Below are positions 1-7,400 of a stretch of 64,000 nt of DNA, piece by piece (the stretch's first letter is position 1; each line of letters opens with the position of its first letter). Source of the stretch: Clostridioides difficile (GTDB taxonomy: Bacteria; Bacillota; Clostridia; Peptostreptococcales; Peptostreptococcaceae); the NCBI GenBank assembly GCA_024919175.1, contig CP103804.1, positions 1,922,001 to 1,986,000 on the forward strand. The letters are read 5' to 3'. A program made the translations under genes and the position numbers. The notes under the pieces were generated by a model, which was not told where the DNA came from, searched no databases, and was given only the letters and a program-made list of their open reading frames with translations.

Positions 1-334
1 GGACATGTATAATGCAAAGCAAATGAATAAAATCATGAGCAAAGATGAAATCCTTGAAGCGTATCTAAATAATATGTATCTAGGAAAAAATGCATATGGA
101 GCTGCAAAAGGAGCTGAAGTGTATTTTGGTAAAAAAGTTGGAGAGTTAAACCTAGCTGAATGTGCTATGCTTGCAGGTATGACCAATAATCCTGCTAGAT
201 ATATCGACCATGGAGAAGCTAAAAAGAGACAGTTGACTGTGTTGTATAAGATGCATGAGCTTGGTTATATAACTGATAAGGAATATAGAATAGCAAAAGC
301 TGATGACACTCCATTTAAATCAGAAATTGATTAA
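1..334 (+). CDS. Peptidoglycan glycosyltransferase (GT51), 3' end only
   Basis: The reading frame is open to the left edge, so the 5' part of the gene lies outside the window. The visible residues match the second half of a family 51 glycosyltransferase, the domain that polymerises lipid II into glycan strands on the outer face of the membrane. Readable pieces are KDEILEAYLNNMYLG, YGAAKGAEVYFGKK and NLAECAMLAGMTNNPARY, followed by the usual VL..M...GYIT..EY helix. The catalytic glutamates would be upstream and cannot be checked. The protein stops about 20 residues after the domain with no transpeptidase domain. It is therefore either a monofunctional glycosyltransferase or a truncated class A penicillin-binding protein. 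The family is clear; the full architecture is not. Confidence 0.85.
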   Translation, partial: DMYNAKQMNKIMSKDEILEAYLNNMYLGKNAYGAAKGAEVYFGKKVGELNLAECAMLAGMTNNPARYIDHGEAKKRQLTVLYKMHELGYITDKEYRIAKADDTPFKSEID

Positions 335-395
335 ATTTGTAAAAAATGTAGTGTTTTAAAGGTTTGAATAACTAAAATTGTAACCAAATAGGTTG

Positions 396-450
396 TTTGC
401 CACCCATTTGCCACCGGATTATAATTATGGTGGCAAATTTACTTTATAAT
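396..450 (+). repeat. Tandem 9-mer with a complementary arm (hairpin, possible terminator)
   Basis: TTTGCCACC occurs at 396-404 and again at 407-415, and its exact complement GGTGGCAAA lies at 429-437. Either upstream copy can form a 9-bp stem. The T-tract after the stem is weak (ttt actttat). It sits 60-100 bases after the glycosyltransferase stop, so a transcription terminator is the simplest reading, but the duplicated left arm is unusual. Confidence 0.4.
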
Positions 451-610
451 GTTTTCAAGAACATTTGCAGTTTTATCTTTCATAGTTTGTATATTAATAA
501 TGAAAGAAGCTAGAAAAGTGAGTAAATTTTTATTTAGAGTGTTCCTTTAACAGCCATATTTGTATATATTTATTCTTTCTTAAGAAATATATATTGATTT
601 TCAAAAACTA

Positions 611-641
611 AAAAGTCACTCTTAGTAAAAGAGTGATTTTG
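611..641. terminator. Hairpin with flanking A and T runs, candidate bidirectional terminator
   Basis: TCACTCTT (616-623) pairs with AAGAGTGA (629-636) around a 5-base loop. It is preceded by AAAA and followed by TTTT, so it could end transcription in either direction. No gene abuts it directly. Confidence 0.45.
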
Positions 642-694
642 GGCTTGATATAAAAATTGAGTGTTATAAAAAATAACTTACTATAGTTGATTAT

Positions 695-736
695 GAAACT
701 TCACTCTATAGCAATAGATTGTAGTTTCTTTTTTTG
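695..736 (+). terminator. Interrupted hairpin followed by seven T residues
   Basis: GAAACT (695-700) pairs with AGTTTC (723-728), with an inner TCTA/TAGA helix, and is followed by a T run at 729-735. It looks like an intrinsic terminator, but no coding region ends just upstream. From here to 904 nothing else could be recognised. Confidence 0.4.
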
Positions 737-904
737 TTTTTGATATTATTTTACATCTTCACTATATCGAATTTTATAAAAAATAAAACAATAAAGATTA
801 TAATATAAAAAAGAACTATATTTGAGTTAAAGTTGTATCATTTATTATAAGATTATTTAAACGTAGATAAAACTAAAAAGGATTTTCTAGAAAATAAAAT
901 CTAT

Positions 905-1081
905 CTAATTATACTTATTCACCAAGACCATCACTTGATATAAATATGATTCTACTACATTTTCTCCGTACTCTAGCATAAAATCATCTAACTGTGTATC
1001 TATAAAATTACAATAATTATGTGAACTACTAATATGAGCAGTTAATACATGTGTACATGTATCTATTTTTTCCATAAACAT
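905..1081 (-). CDS. 58-residue protein of unknown function, downstream of a c-di-GMP riboswitch
   Basis: This is a short minus-strand frame beginning MFMEKIDTCTHVLTAHI and ending LVNKYN. An AGGGGGATG ribosome-site sequence lies about 7 bases before the ATG. It was accepted as a gene for two reasons. First, it lies directly downstream of a c-di-GMP type I riboswitch. Second, it is clearly related to the 60-residue protein at 6417-6599: both share a D.C.H..TA.I.S pattern near the N-terminus and the core FIDTQLDDFM..YGEN. The core faintly resembles the second helix of Spo0E-like phosphatases (LD followed six residues later by Y), but the rest does not, so that is only a hint. There is no signal peptide or membrane segment. 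Function is unknown. Expression should respond to c-di-GMP. Confidence 0.75.
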   Translation of the reverse strand: MFMEKIDTCTHVLTAHISSSHNYCNFIDTQLDDFMLEYGENVVESYLYQVMVLVNKYN

Positions 1082-1106
1082 TTTACATCCCCCTAAAAAA
1101 CTTTCA

Positions 1107-1133
1107 TAAAAACAAAAAGAAAATATCTTTTTG
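1107..1133 (-). terminator. Riboswitch expression-platform terminator
   Basis: On the minus strand CAAAAAG and CTTTTTG (1127-1133 and 1113-1119) form a 7-bp stem with a 7-base loop, followed by TTTTT. It starts at the last base of the aptamer's 3' strand, as expected for a riboswitch that stops transcription before the small gene at 905-1081. Confidence 0.65.
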
Positions 1134-1219
1134 GCAACTGGCTGACATAACTCATAAGATACTTTATAAGTCTTAGTCCCTATAGCTTTGCGTCACTAAA
1201 TTTCTCTAGTTTTGCCGAT
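1133..1219 (-). promoter_or_regulatory. Cyclic di-GMP type I (GEMM) riboswitch aptamer
   Basis: Read on the minus strand, the segment has the diagnostic c-di-GMP-I features in order: CGGCAAA, a short stem capped by a GAAA tetraloop, GACGCAAAGCTATAGGGACT, then a variable arm, and ATGTCAGCCAGTTGCC as the 3' strand. GGCAA pairs with TTGCC to close P1. A promoter lies just upstream (1241-1269) and a terminator just downstream (1107-1133), so the whole switch is present. The controlled gene is the 58-residue protein at 905-1081. In this layout ligand binding usually promotes termination, an OFF switch; the direction here is inferred. Confidence 0.92.
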
Positions 1220-1240
1220 TTAGTTTTACTCTACACCTAT

Positions 1241-1269
1241 ATAATACTAGAATATAACCCATTATTCAA
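1241..1269 (-). promoter_or_regulatory. Sigma-A type promoter of the c-di-GMP riboswitch transcript
   Basis: On the minus strand TTGAAT (1264-1269) and TATTAT (1241-1246) are separated by exactly 17 bases. Transcription would start near 1234, about 15 bases before the aptamer. Confidence 0.6.
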
Positions 1270-1874
1270 TAATATTATTAGAAAATAAAAAATATTTTAA
1301 ATTATGAAAAATATTTTTCTTCAAAAAACAAAATAAATGCGTAAATTATATGGAAATACTTCTATGTAGTTGCGTATTAAAGAGCATCTATCATTAATTT
1401 AGACTATAGAAAATTTTAGGAAATAACAGAGTATGAAAAAAGAAGAATTTTAAAAAACTTATATGGTAAAAATTGGATGAAAAGGTTTGCTTTAATTCCC
1501 TTGCATATAAGACTCTATTGAGATAGAATTTATTTATGCATAAATTGACTTACACTATAGTGTGGTATAAAAAAAGAAAGTATTTTAGCTTTGAAACAAG
1601 AGCTTTTTAAAAAATATACATAAAAATTTAATATCAAAAGTGATTTAAAGGTTAGTCTAGTTTATTTCCCCAAAAAGTATTATAATGTTCTTTGTGTGTA
1701 AAAAAAGAACATTCATAATTAGATACTACTCAAGATAAAAAATATTAAATTGTCGTTATTAATAATATAATAAAAGATTTAATGAATTATATTACTAAAT
1801 CTAACTTTTAATATTTTAAAAAGATTAGAAAATTAACATAAAATGTAAAAATTCACAATTTTTTCATAAAGTAT
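1270..1874. other. Gene-free, very AT-rich stretch with one inverted repeat
   Basis: No supportable gene was found. The only clear structure is a 10-bp inverted repeat, AATGTTCTTT at 1684-1693 and AAAGAACATT at 1704-1713, with a 10-base spacer. It has no T-tract and lies about 160 bases upstream of the blaI-like promoter, so it could be an operator or a leftover structure. Confidence 0.4.
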
Positions 1875-1903
1875 TTGACTAAAAAATTCTCTTGTTGTAG
1901 AAT
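1875..1903 (+). promoter_or_regulatory. Promoter of the blaI-like / M56 peptidase operon
   Basis: TTGACT (1875-1880) and TAGAAT (1898-1903) are 17 bases apart, 35 bases before the repressor's ATG. The TTG at 1875 is in frame with the repressor, but it is better explained as this -35 box than as a start codon. Confidence 0.6.
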
Positions 1904-1937
1904 TATGTTAGAAAGAGTTTTGGGGGAGGTGCAAATC

Positions 1938-2312
1938 ATGATAAGAAAAATACCACAAGCAGAACTAAAAGTAATGAAATTTATTTGGAGAGTAAATGCT
2001 ACAGTGACATCGAAAGATGTTATTGAAGCAATGGAGCAAAAATATGGATGGAAACAAACAACAACACTGACACTTTTATCAAGACTAGTAAAAAAAGAAT
2101 TCCTACATGCTCAAAAAATAGATAGGTATACACATTACACAATAGTGGTTAAGCATCAGGATTATTTAAACTTTGAGACAAAGGATTTCCTAAGCAACAT
2201 ACATAATGATTCTTTGGTAAGTTTAATGTCAGCTTTACATGAGGATGAAGCTATAGATAAAAATAAGCTGGATTTTCTAGAAAATTACTTTGATAATTTA
2301 AAGGATGAATAG
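1938..2312 (+). CDS. BlaI/MecI-family transcriptional repressor
   Basis: This 124-residue protein is the normal length for BlaI/MecI repressors, which are winged-helix dimers cleaved or released when a partner membrane peptidase is activated. The N-terminal part (IPQAELKVMKFIWRVNATVT, then VIEAMEQKYGWKQTTTLTLL) matches the family's winged helix; the last 50 residues would be the dimerisation arm. The start at 1938 was chosen because GGGGGAGGT lies 7 bases upstream; the open frame to 1875 overlaps the promoter. It overlaps the M56 peptidase gene by 8 bases, the classic BlaI/BlaR arrangement. No TACA..TGTA operator was found upstream, so the binding site is not identified. Confidence 0.9.
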   Translation: MIRKIPQAELKVMKFIWRVNATVTSKDVIEAMEQKYGWKQTTTLTLLSRLVKKEFLHAQKIDRYTHYTIVVKHQDYLNFETKDFLSNIHNDSLVSLMSALHEDEAIDKNKLDFLENYFDNLKDE

Positions 2313-3342
2313 TTATATGATACAAGTTTTTGAAAATCTTATACAGACAACTATTATATGTAGTCTTGGTATTTGTCTATTATTATTTTTGAAAAGATAT
2401 TTATTTAAGAATTTTAGTAAAAAGTTCAATTATTATATTTGGTTGATAATAGTCTTTAGGATGTTGCTTTTTCTCTTCAATTACACAATAGTGTATGAAG
2501 TAAAAGAATCTAAAAGCAATGCAGCAGTAGGAAATAATATTACACGAATCAATGTTCCTACAGATAATAATTTTATGTTGTATTTAGCTTATTTATGGAT
2601 ATTTGTAGCTATAGTTATTGCTGTGTATACATTTGTAAAGTATACAAAATTTAAAAATTTTATTGTCGATATATCTTATGACATAGAAGATGATGAAGTT
2701 AACTGTCTTTACAAAGATTTACTGAACGAGTTAAATATAAAAAAGAAAATTGAATTAAGAGGTTCTGATGAACTGATAAGTCCAGCAGGTATGGGATTAT
2801 TTAAATCGTACATATTCTTACCAGATTATCCTTATAGTAAGGATGAGCTAAATTGGATTTTAAGACATGAATTGATGCACTTTAAAAACAAAGACCTTTT
2901 AATCAAGTTTGTAGTATTATTTGTGAAAATAATATATTGGTTTAATCCACTTGTTTATATAATGAGCAATAGAGTAAATATCGATTGTGAGTTATGTTGT
3001 GATGAAAGTGTTTTGAATGATTGTTCTCTAAAAGAGAAAAAAGAATATGCGTTAGCACTTATAAAGTCAATTAAGATGAGTAAGAATTATCATAGTGGAA
3101 TTTTGACAACAGAGTTTAGTAAGACAAATTTAGAAAAGAGACTTGAAAATATTGTTAAAAAGAAAGGTAGAAATGGCATTATTATAGCCTTGATTTTGGT
3201 TTGTATATCCTCAATAACTTATTTTAACTTTGAAGAAATAAGTCTTGATAATTTTAATAATCTAAGAACAAGAGGAATTTTTGATAATACAAGAGTCGAC
3301 CTTAAAGATGACAATGTACTAGGTCGTGGATTTATGCATTAA
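2305..3342 (+). CDS. BlaR1/MecR1-like M56 membrane metallopeptidase without a sensor domain
   Basis: This 345-residue integral membrane protein of the M56 family works with BlaI-type repressors. Visible features are an N-terminal membrane helix (about residues 10-28), further helices near 35-55 and 90-115, the zinc motif HELMH at residues 188-192, the downstream CELCCDESVL segment that supplies a third ligand in this family, and a last membrane helix near residues 290-310. BlaR1 and MecR1 continue about 250 residues further with a penicillin-binding sensor domain that is absent here, so the signal is probably not a beta-lactam bound in that way. The ATG at 2305 overlaps the repressor stop region; an ATG at 2317 is an alternative start. 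The next gene may supply the extracellular partner. Confidence 0.88.
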   Translation: MNSYMIQVFENLIQTTIICSLGICLLLFLKRYLFKNFSKKFNYYIWLIIVFRMLLFLFNYTIVYEVKESKSNAAVGNNITRINVPTDNNFMLYLAYLWIFVAIVIAVYTFVKYTKFKNFIVDISYDIEDDEVNCLYKDLLNELNIKKKIELRGSDELISPAGMGLFKSYIFLPDYPYSKDELNWILRHELMHFKNKDLLIKFVVLFVKIIYWFNPLVYIMSNRVNIDCELCCDESVLNDCSLKEKKEYALALIKSIKMSKNYHSGILTTEFSKTNLEKRLENIVKKKGRNGIIIALILVCISSITYFNFEEISLDNFNNLRTRGIFDNTRVDLKDDNVLGRGFMH

Positions 3343-3412
3343 TAAAGCATCAACCTAAAAGTAAATAGTATTAATATTATTTAAAATAAACATATTCAGG
3401 AGGAATAAAAAT

Positions 3413-4015
3413 TTGAAAAGATTAAGAAAAAGTTTAATAATTACAAGTTGTCTGGTTTTTGCATTTAGTGGCACTGTATTTGCGAATTCAGATAACAAAA
3501 ACTCTAATTCTGTAAATTCATCAAATGAAGAATCTGTCAAAAAATCATTTACAGTATCAGTGTATGAATTTACATATCAGAATGCACCAGAAAAGTTTAA
3601 AAAAGATTATGAGAAGAGTTGTGAGGAACTTAATATAAAACCTTCTCCAAATCACAAAATATTTGTACCAGAGGAAATTATGAGTAGTTATGAACTAGAG
3701 GAATACAAAGAGGCTAGAGATTTGTTTGATGTTCAATATGAAAAGGGTGTTTTTAGAGTTGTAGGTAGTGGTAAGAATTATTCTGTAGATATAACTAATA
3801 CTATAGTGGGATATAATAATACAACAACTGGTAATGCTGTACATTTAGTTCAAGTTTTATGTAATAATTTAGCTGGTGCTGGCCTAAAATATGATAGTCA
3901 ATTTGGAAGTGCTACATATAATGGAGTAAAGAAATTACAAGGTAAGCTTGGTTTGCCACAAGATGGGATTGTAGGGAAACAAACTTGGGAAGCTGCAGCA
4001 AGAAGACTTCCATAA
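3413..4015 (+). CDS. Secreted protein with C-terminal peptidoglycan-binding domain
   Basis: This 200-residue protein starts at TTG, 9-10 bases after a strong CAGGAGG. A signal peptide is clear: basic MKRLRK, hydrophobic core to about residue 24, and a likely cleavage after VFA. Residues 30-130 are an unrecognised domain. Residues about 138-198 form a PG_binding_1 three-helix domain, with VHLVQVLCNNLAG, FGSATYNGVKKLQGKLGL, QDGIVGKQTW. It should therefore be exported and bind cell-wall glycan. It lies 70 bases after the M56 peptidase and is probably co-transcribed with it, which suggests a wall-sensing or wall-modifying role. No catalytic domain is visible. A strong terminator follows. Confidence 0.88.
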   Translation: MKRLRKSLIITSCLVFAFSGTVFANSDNKNSNSVNSSNEESVKKSFTVSVYEFTYQNAPEKFKKDYEKSCEELNIKPSPNHKIFVPEEIMSSYELEEYKEARDLFDVQYEKGVFRVVGSGKNYSVDITNTIVGYNNTTTGNAVHLVQVLCNNLAGAGLKYDSQFGSATYNGVKKLQGKLGLPQDGIVGKQTWEAAARRLP

Positions 4016-4024
4016 AGATAAATT

Positions 4025-4090
4025 AAAGGAGTTGTCTTAAAATTGATTTTTCTCTAATCAAATTTTAAGTTCAACTCCTTTGTTGAATTT
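4025..4090 (+). terminator. Strong terminator after the peptidoglycan-binding protein gene
   Basis: AAAGGAGTTG (4025-4034) pairs with CAACTCCTTT (4072-4081), with a second inner helix of CTTAAAATTGAT and ATCAAATTTTAAG, followed by GTTGAATTTTT. It ends the three-gene unit that begins at 1938. Confidence 0.7.
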
Positions 4091-4189
4091 TTATATGTTA
4101 TACTTTATTACTATTTTAAATTTTAATACTGAATAAATTTAAGAATAAGAATAAAGTATATGTATTTTTAAACAAATTAATTACATAGC

Positions 4190-4850
4190 TATTTCAAATA
4201 ATTATTTTCCAAATCTACATTTCTGTATTCTATTATGCACTCTAAATTTAGTGAAAACTTTGTAGTATTCAATCCTTTTACTATTATTCTATTCAAAGTA
4301 TTTGTCACACAAAAAGCAATCATCACAGTTTTCAAATGTATACTCACTTTTATTTGTTATCCTTTTTAGATATGTAGGTTTAAGAAGTCTATTATTAGCA
4401 CAAGTATATATATCTGATTCAGAATCATATTTTATGTTCTTTCTTCTTTCTATAGAGGATTTAAAGTTACTCTTTTTAATTTGTTGGTTTAACGTATGAA
4501 TTAAGGCTGTGATTTTCTATATCTAATTGAATGTTATATACTGGTTTAAACTGTCACTTTTTTTATGTACAAATCTAGAGTCAATGTAAGTTTTAAAAAA
4601 ACTGTTTCAATTATTGAAAATATTGTTGTAATAATCATATTTTTTCTGTCTTTCAATAAAATCTTTCAAAATTTATATGTTTCTTGAAGTATTGTTTTTC
4701 TCTTACCTTTTCTATATATAAACTTAATTTTCATTTCTCTAGATTTGTCAAAAAGTAAATCTATCATTTCTTGAATGGTATTAACTGAAACAAAATCTTG
4801 AGCTAGTTTGTATCTAAGAGTATTGCTTATAAATTCTTTTATCTTTTCTG
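4190..4850 (-). pseudogene. Decayed IS1182-family transposase
   Basis: Conceptual translation of the minus strand gives recognisable IS1182-type DDE transposase pieces in order: RQKKYDYYNNIFNN, stop, NSFFKTYIDSRFVH, further stops, then KYDSESDIYTCANNRLLKPT and ENCDDCFLCDKYFE, stop, NSKRIEYYKVFTKFR. In intact elements the first block reads about YNNIFNNRNSFSKTD.DATFM and the second Y....YTCP.....L, followed by C..C..C. At least four in-frame stops and one frameshift (near 4690) are present, and the N- and C-terminal parts are missing. Terminal inverted repeats could not be identified. It is a relic with no expected activity. The rest of 4091-5046 holds nothing else that could be supported. Confidence 0.72.
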
Positions 4851-5046
4851 CAATTTTGATTCATTATTATATGCAGATTTCTACCATATAAATGTGTATT
4901 TATCAACATTTGATCCTATTTTTTATTAAATTATTGATTTGTATAAAATAATATTAATAATTTATAGTACATATCAATTTATTAGAAGCAATTAAAATTG
5001 TGTTTGGATTTGAAACTTAATGCTAATTTGAGCATATACTTTATAA

Positions 5047-6063
5047 TCACTTCCATATAACCCTACCATCAATATCCTTAACCTTTTGACAACCAGTCAA
5101 AATCATAGTCTCACATAACTCATTCCTAACCTTATCTATAAAAAACTCAACACCATCACCACCACCACCAAAAGAAGCAGTAACAAAAGATCTTCCCATC
5201 AAAACAGCATCAGCACCCAAACCTAGCATCTTAACTACATCAACACCAGTTCTAACACCACCATCAGCAAGTATAATTATCTTTCCTTTTACAGCCTTAG
5301 CTATATCTGGAAGTACTTCACAAGTACCAGGTGTATAATCAAGTACTCTTCCACCATGATTTGAAACAACAATAGCACTAGCTCCAGACTCTACAGCCAT
5401 CAAAGCATCATCCACAGTCATAATCCCTTTTATTATAAAAGGCAATCTAGTTGCTTCAACCAACTCTCTAATCTCATCAACTGTCTTTGGTGAAAAAGGA
5501 TTTTCTTGAAGCTGATTATTAATCAACCCACAAGCGTCAAGGTCTACACCAACTGCAAAAGCACCAGCTTCTTCAGATAATCTAATTTTTTCTATTATCT
5601 TTGAATTTTTCCAAGGCTTTATAAATACAATTCCATTCCCATCATTATCTTTTAAAACGTCTAAATTATTCAATAAAAAAGTATCTACATTAGTATCGCC
5701 AACCATGGCATAAATCCCAGAATTAGAGCATCCTCTAACAACAGGTTCTATATATTCTTTTTCAGAAATTTTACCACCCATATTTAACATAGTACCTGAT
5801 ACAGGAGCCGCAAATATAGGAGCACTCATTTTTTTACCAAATAATTCTATAGTAGTATCTGGATTTGAAACATTATGTATTACTCTCATATTTATCTTTA
5901 CTTTTTCCAAGCTTCTTCTATTTTCTATAAAAGAAGAGCCACTTCCTTTTCCTCCCATGCCAGGAACATTTCCAGCACAAGCTAATCCATTACAAATCTT
6001 ACAGACTTTACACTTTCCATTAAAGTTCTCTCTAGCAGATTTTAATAATTCATTATAGTTCAT
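5047..6063 (-). CDS. FMN-dependent alpha-hydroxy-acid dehydrogenase family protein
   Basis: This 338-residue TIM-barrel flavoprotein is related to lactate/glycolate oxidases and LldD. The FMN_dh signature SNHGGR is present, followed by the phosphate-binding stretch ILADGGVRTG and GADAVLMGR. The N-terminus carries a cysteine cluster, CKVCKICNGLACAGNVPG, typical of the clostridial branch of the family and not of classical lactate oxidases. That cluster may bind metal or act in redox chemistry. The likely reaction is oxidation of a 2-hydroxy acid using FMN; the substrate cannot be read from the sequence. AAGGAGA precedes the ATG. It stands alone, with no co-directional neighbour close by. Confidence 0.82.
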   Translation of the reverse strand: MNYNELLKSARENFNGKCKVCKICNGLACAGNVPGMGGKGSGSSFIENRRSLEKVKINMRVIHNVSNPDTTIELFGKKMSAPIFAAPVSGTMLNMGGKISEKEYIEPVVRGCSNSGIYAMVGDTNVDTFLLNNLDVLKDNDGNGIVFIKPWKNSKIIEKIRLSEEAGAFAVGVDLDACGLINNQLQENPFSPKTVDEIRELVEATRLPFIIKGIMTVDDALMAVESGASAIVVSNHGGRVLDYTPGTCEVLPDIAKAVKGKIIILADGGVRTGVDVVKMLGLGADAVLMGRSFVTASFGGGGDGVEFFIDKVRNELCETMILTGCQKVKDIDGRVIWK

Positions 6064-6288
6064 ATCAAATTCTCCTTTTCGTTATATTAAAATTGAGTAT
6101 TACTATATTGAAAATATCTTAATTGTAAATGAAGAGATGATATTGTGATTAGTTAAACTGAATAATACATATTAGATATTTTATTATTGCAGGTAAGTAA
6201 ATTATAGCATATGAGATAAATAAAATTTAAATAAACTTAAATTGTTTTTGTTGATAGAGTGTATATTAAAATATTTATTAAAATTCAA
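6064..6288. other. Non-coding spacer upstream of the FMN dehydrogenase
   Basis: AT-rich spacer. The promoter of the leftward FMN dehydrogenase must lie here, but no box pair stands out clearly. Nothing else was recognised. Confidence 0.3.
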
Positions 6289-6328
6289 AAAGGCTATATA
6301 TAGATTTTCTTATCTATATATAGCCTTT
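6287..6328 (-). terminator. 17-bp perfect hairpin, terminator of the 60-residue protein gene
   Basis: AAAGGCTATATATAGAT (6289-6305) and its exact complement (6312-6328) enclose a 6-base loop. On the minus strand the stem is followed by a T run, so it ends transcription of the gene at 6417-6599. Confidence 0.75.
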
Positions 6329-6416
6329 AAATATAGTTTTTAAATTTATGTCAATTTCTTTTTTATTAATGAATAAATAATATAGAATACAATATACAAG
6401 AAATTTGCTCAAAATG

Positions 6417-6599
6417 TTAGGCTAATCCCCATTTACAGAGCAACATCATTATGCTATGTAAATTTGAATCAACAATATTTTCACCATACTTCACCATAAA
6501 ATCATCTAATTGTGTGTCTATAAATGAATAATATCCACTTATGCTATCAATATATGCAGTCATTAAGTGTATACATTCATCACTTTTATCTTTATACAT
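6417..6599 (-). CDS. 60-residue protein of unknown function, paralogue of the riboswitch-controlled small protein
   Basis: This is a minus-strand frame of 60 codons with GGGGGAGAT 5-6 bases before the ATG. The protein begins MYKDKSDECIHLMTAYI and contains FIDTQLDDFMVKYGENIVDS, then LHSIMMLLCKWGLA. The core is nearly identical to that of the protein at 905-1081 (FIDTQLDDFM..YGEN.V.S). The two small genes are therefore duplicates lying on either side of the blaI-like unit and the transposase relic. The C-terminal tails differ. No riboswitch is visible upstream of this copy, so its control differs. A 17-bp terminator follows. Function is unknown. A faint resemblance to the Spo0E second helix is noted but not relied on. 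Confidence 0.75.
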   Translation of the reverse strand: MYKDKSDECIHLMTAYIDSISGYYSFIDTQLDDFMVKYGENIVDSNLHSIMMLLCKWGLA

Positions 6600-6780
6600 C
6601 TGTATCTCCCCCTATACAATATATAAAATTTGATACTAAATCGTATCTTAAAAATTAGTTAAGTGTGTTACATTTATATCCAATCTCTATATTTATATCC
6701 TTATATTAATAGGTAAAGTGAATTTTGACAATAGGTTTTGAAAAACTGGATGTTCAAAACGTAAAGTTGGGTTTTAAGAT

Positions 6781-6830
6781 AATTAGGTAAGTTATATGTA
6801 TACAATATATGTATGTAACTTACTTAATTA
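6781..6830. repeat. Imperfect inverted repeat upstream of the DUF3785-like gene
   Basis: AATTAGGTAAGTTATATGTA (6781-6800) is the near-complement of TGTATGTAACTTACTTAATT (about 6811-6830), with two or three mismatches. There is no T-tract. It is about 95 bases before the ATG at 6925 and could be an operator or a 5' UTR hairpin. The rest of 6600-6924 shows nothing recognisable. Confidence 0.4.
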
Positions 6831-6924
6831 CAAATATTATAAAATTATATAACAATTACTTTTATTAAGAATGTTTAAGTGGTAGAATAACTTGGGAGAT
6901 TAATAATTATTAGGAGGACGGAAT

Positions 6925-7344
6925 ATGAGTTCGTACAAGTTTATATATGAAGGTAAGGAATATTTATTAAAAGAGGATAATTGTAGTGCTTTAATAAATG
7001 ATGAAGAAAATCCAATTCAGGGAATAAGTATTTCAAAAGTAATTGATATACTTAATGAATCAGAAGAAGTTGATTTTGATATAGAATACTATCAAGAAGC
7101 ATGTCCATTATGCTTAGAGGGTGTAAAAGAAAAGAAAAAATTCTTTCCATTTTTAGAATATCATTTTTATATTTTTAGTAAAGATGGAAAATATGTAATA
7201 AGTAATATATCTAGTGACTATAAAGGTATGTCTTTTAATAAATTATCAAGAGCAAATAAAGTTGATAATAGTTATATTGTAAGTGTGATAATTTGCGAAA
7301 ATTGTCAAGATTATATAGTTCAAATAGAAAATTGTATAGTTTAG
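6925..7344 (+). CDS. DUF3785-like protein with two Cys pairs
   Basis: This 139-residue protein has a strong AGGAGG before the ATG. The sequence (YKFIYEGKEYLLKEDNCSAL, VDFDIEYYQEACPLC, FFPFLEYHFYIFSKDGKYV, VICENC near the end) fits the clostridial DUF3785 family as I remember it. The two CxxC pairs, CPLC near residue 61 and CENC near residue 128, could together bind zinc. There is no signal peptide and no membrane segment, so it is cytoplasmic. It stands alone between the small protein at 6417 and the GGDEF genes. Function is unknown. Confidence 0.7.
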   Translation: MSSYKFIYEGKEYLLKEDNCSALINDEENPIQGISISKVIDILNESEEVDFDIEYYQEACPLCLEGVKEKKKFFPFLEYHFYIFSKDGKYVISNISSDYKGMSFNKLSRANKVDNSYIVSVIICENCQDYIVQIENCIV

Positions 7345-7356
7345 TGTAACTTATGT

Positions 7357-7400
7357 CTTAATTTAGGAGAAATTTCTAAATTGAGGCACCGACTTTTTTT
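7357..7400 (+). terminator. Hairpin plus distal T run after the DUF3785-like gene
   Basis: CTTAATTTAG (7357-7366) pairs with CTAAATTGAG (7376-7385), and seven T residues follow at 7394-7400 after an 8-base gap. The gap is longer than in a standard terminator. The bases in the gap (CCGAC) take part in another inverted repeat with the region just before the next gene's ribosome site. Confidence 0.4.

Noticed and set aside
1430..1540. Short frame reading EYEKRRILKNLYGKNWMK on the plus strand
   Set aside because: It has no start codon with a ribosome site, stops lie on both sides, and there is no recognised family. It could be a gene remnant but cannot be supported.
1875..1937. N-terminal extension of the BlaI-like protein from TTG 1875
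   Set aside because: The TTG is the -35 box of a good promoter, and a strong ribosome site precedes the ATG at 1938.
4302..4499. 65-residue plus-strand reading frame
   Set aside because: It is a shadow on the opposite strand of the transposase relic. It has no ribosome site and random-looking hydrophobic sequence.
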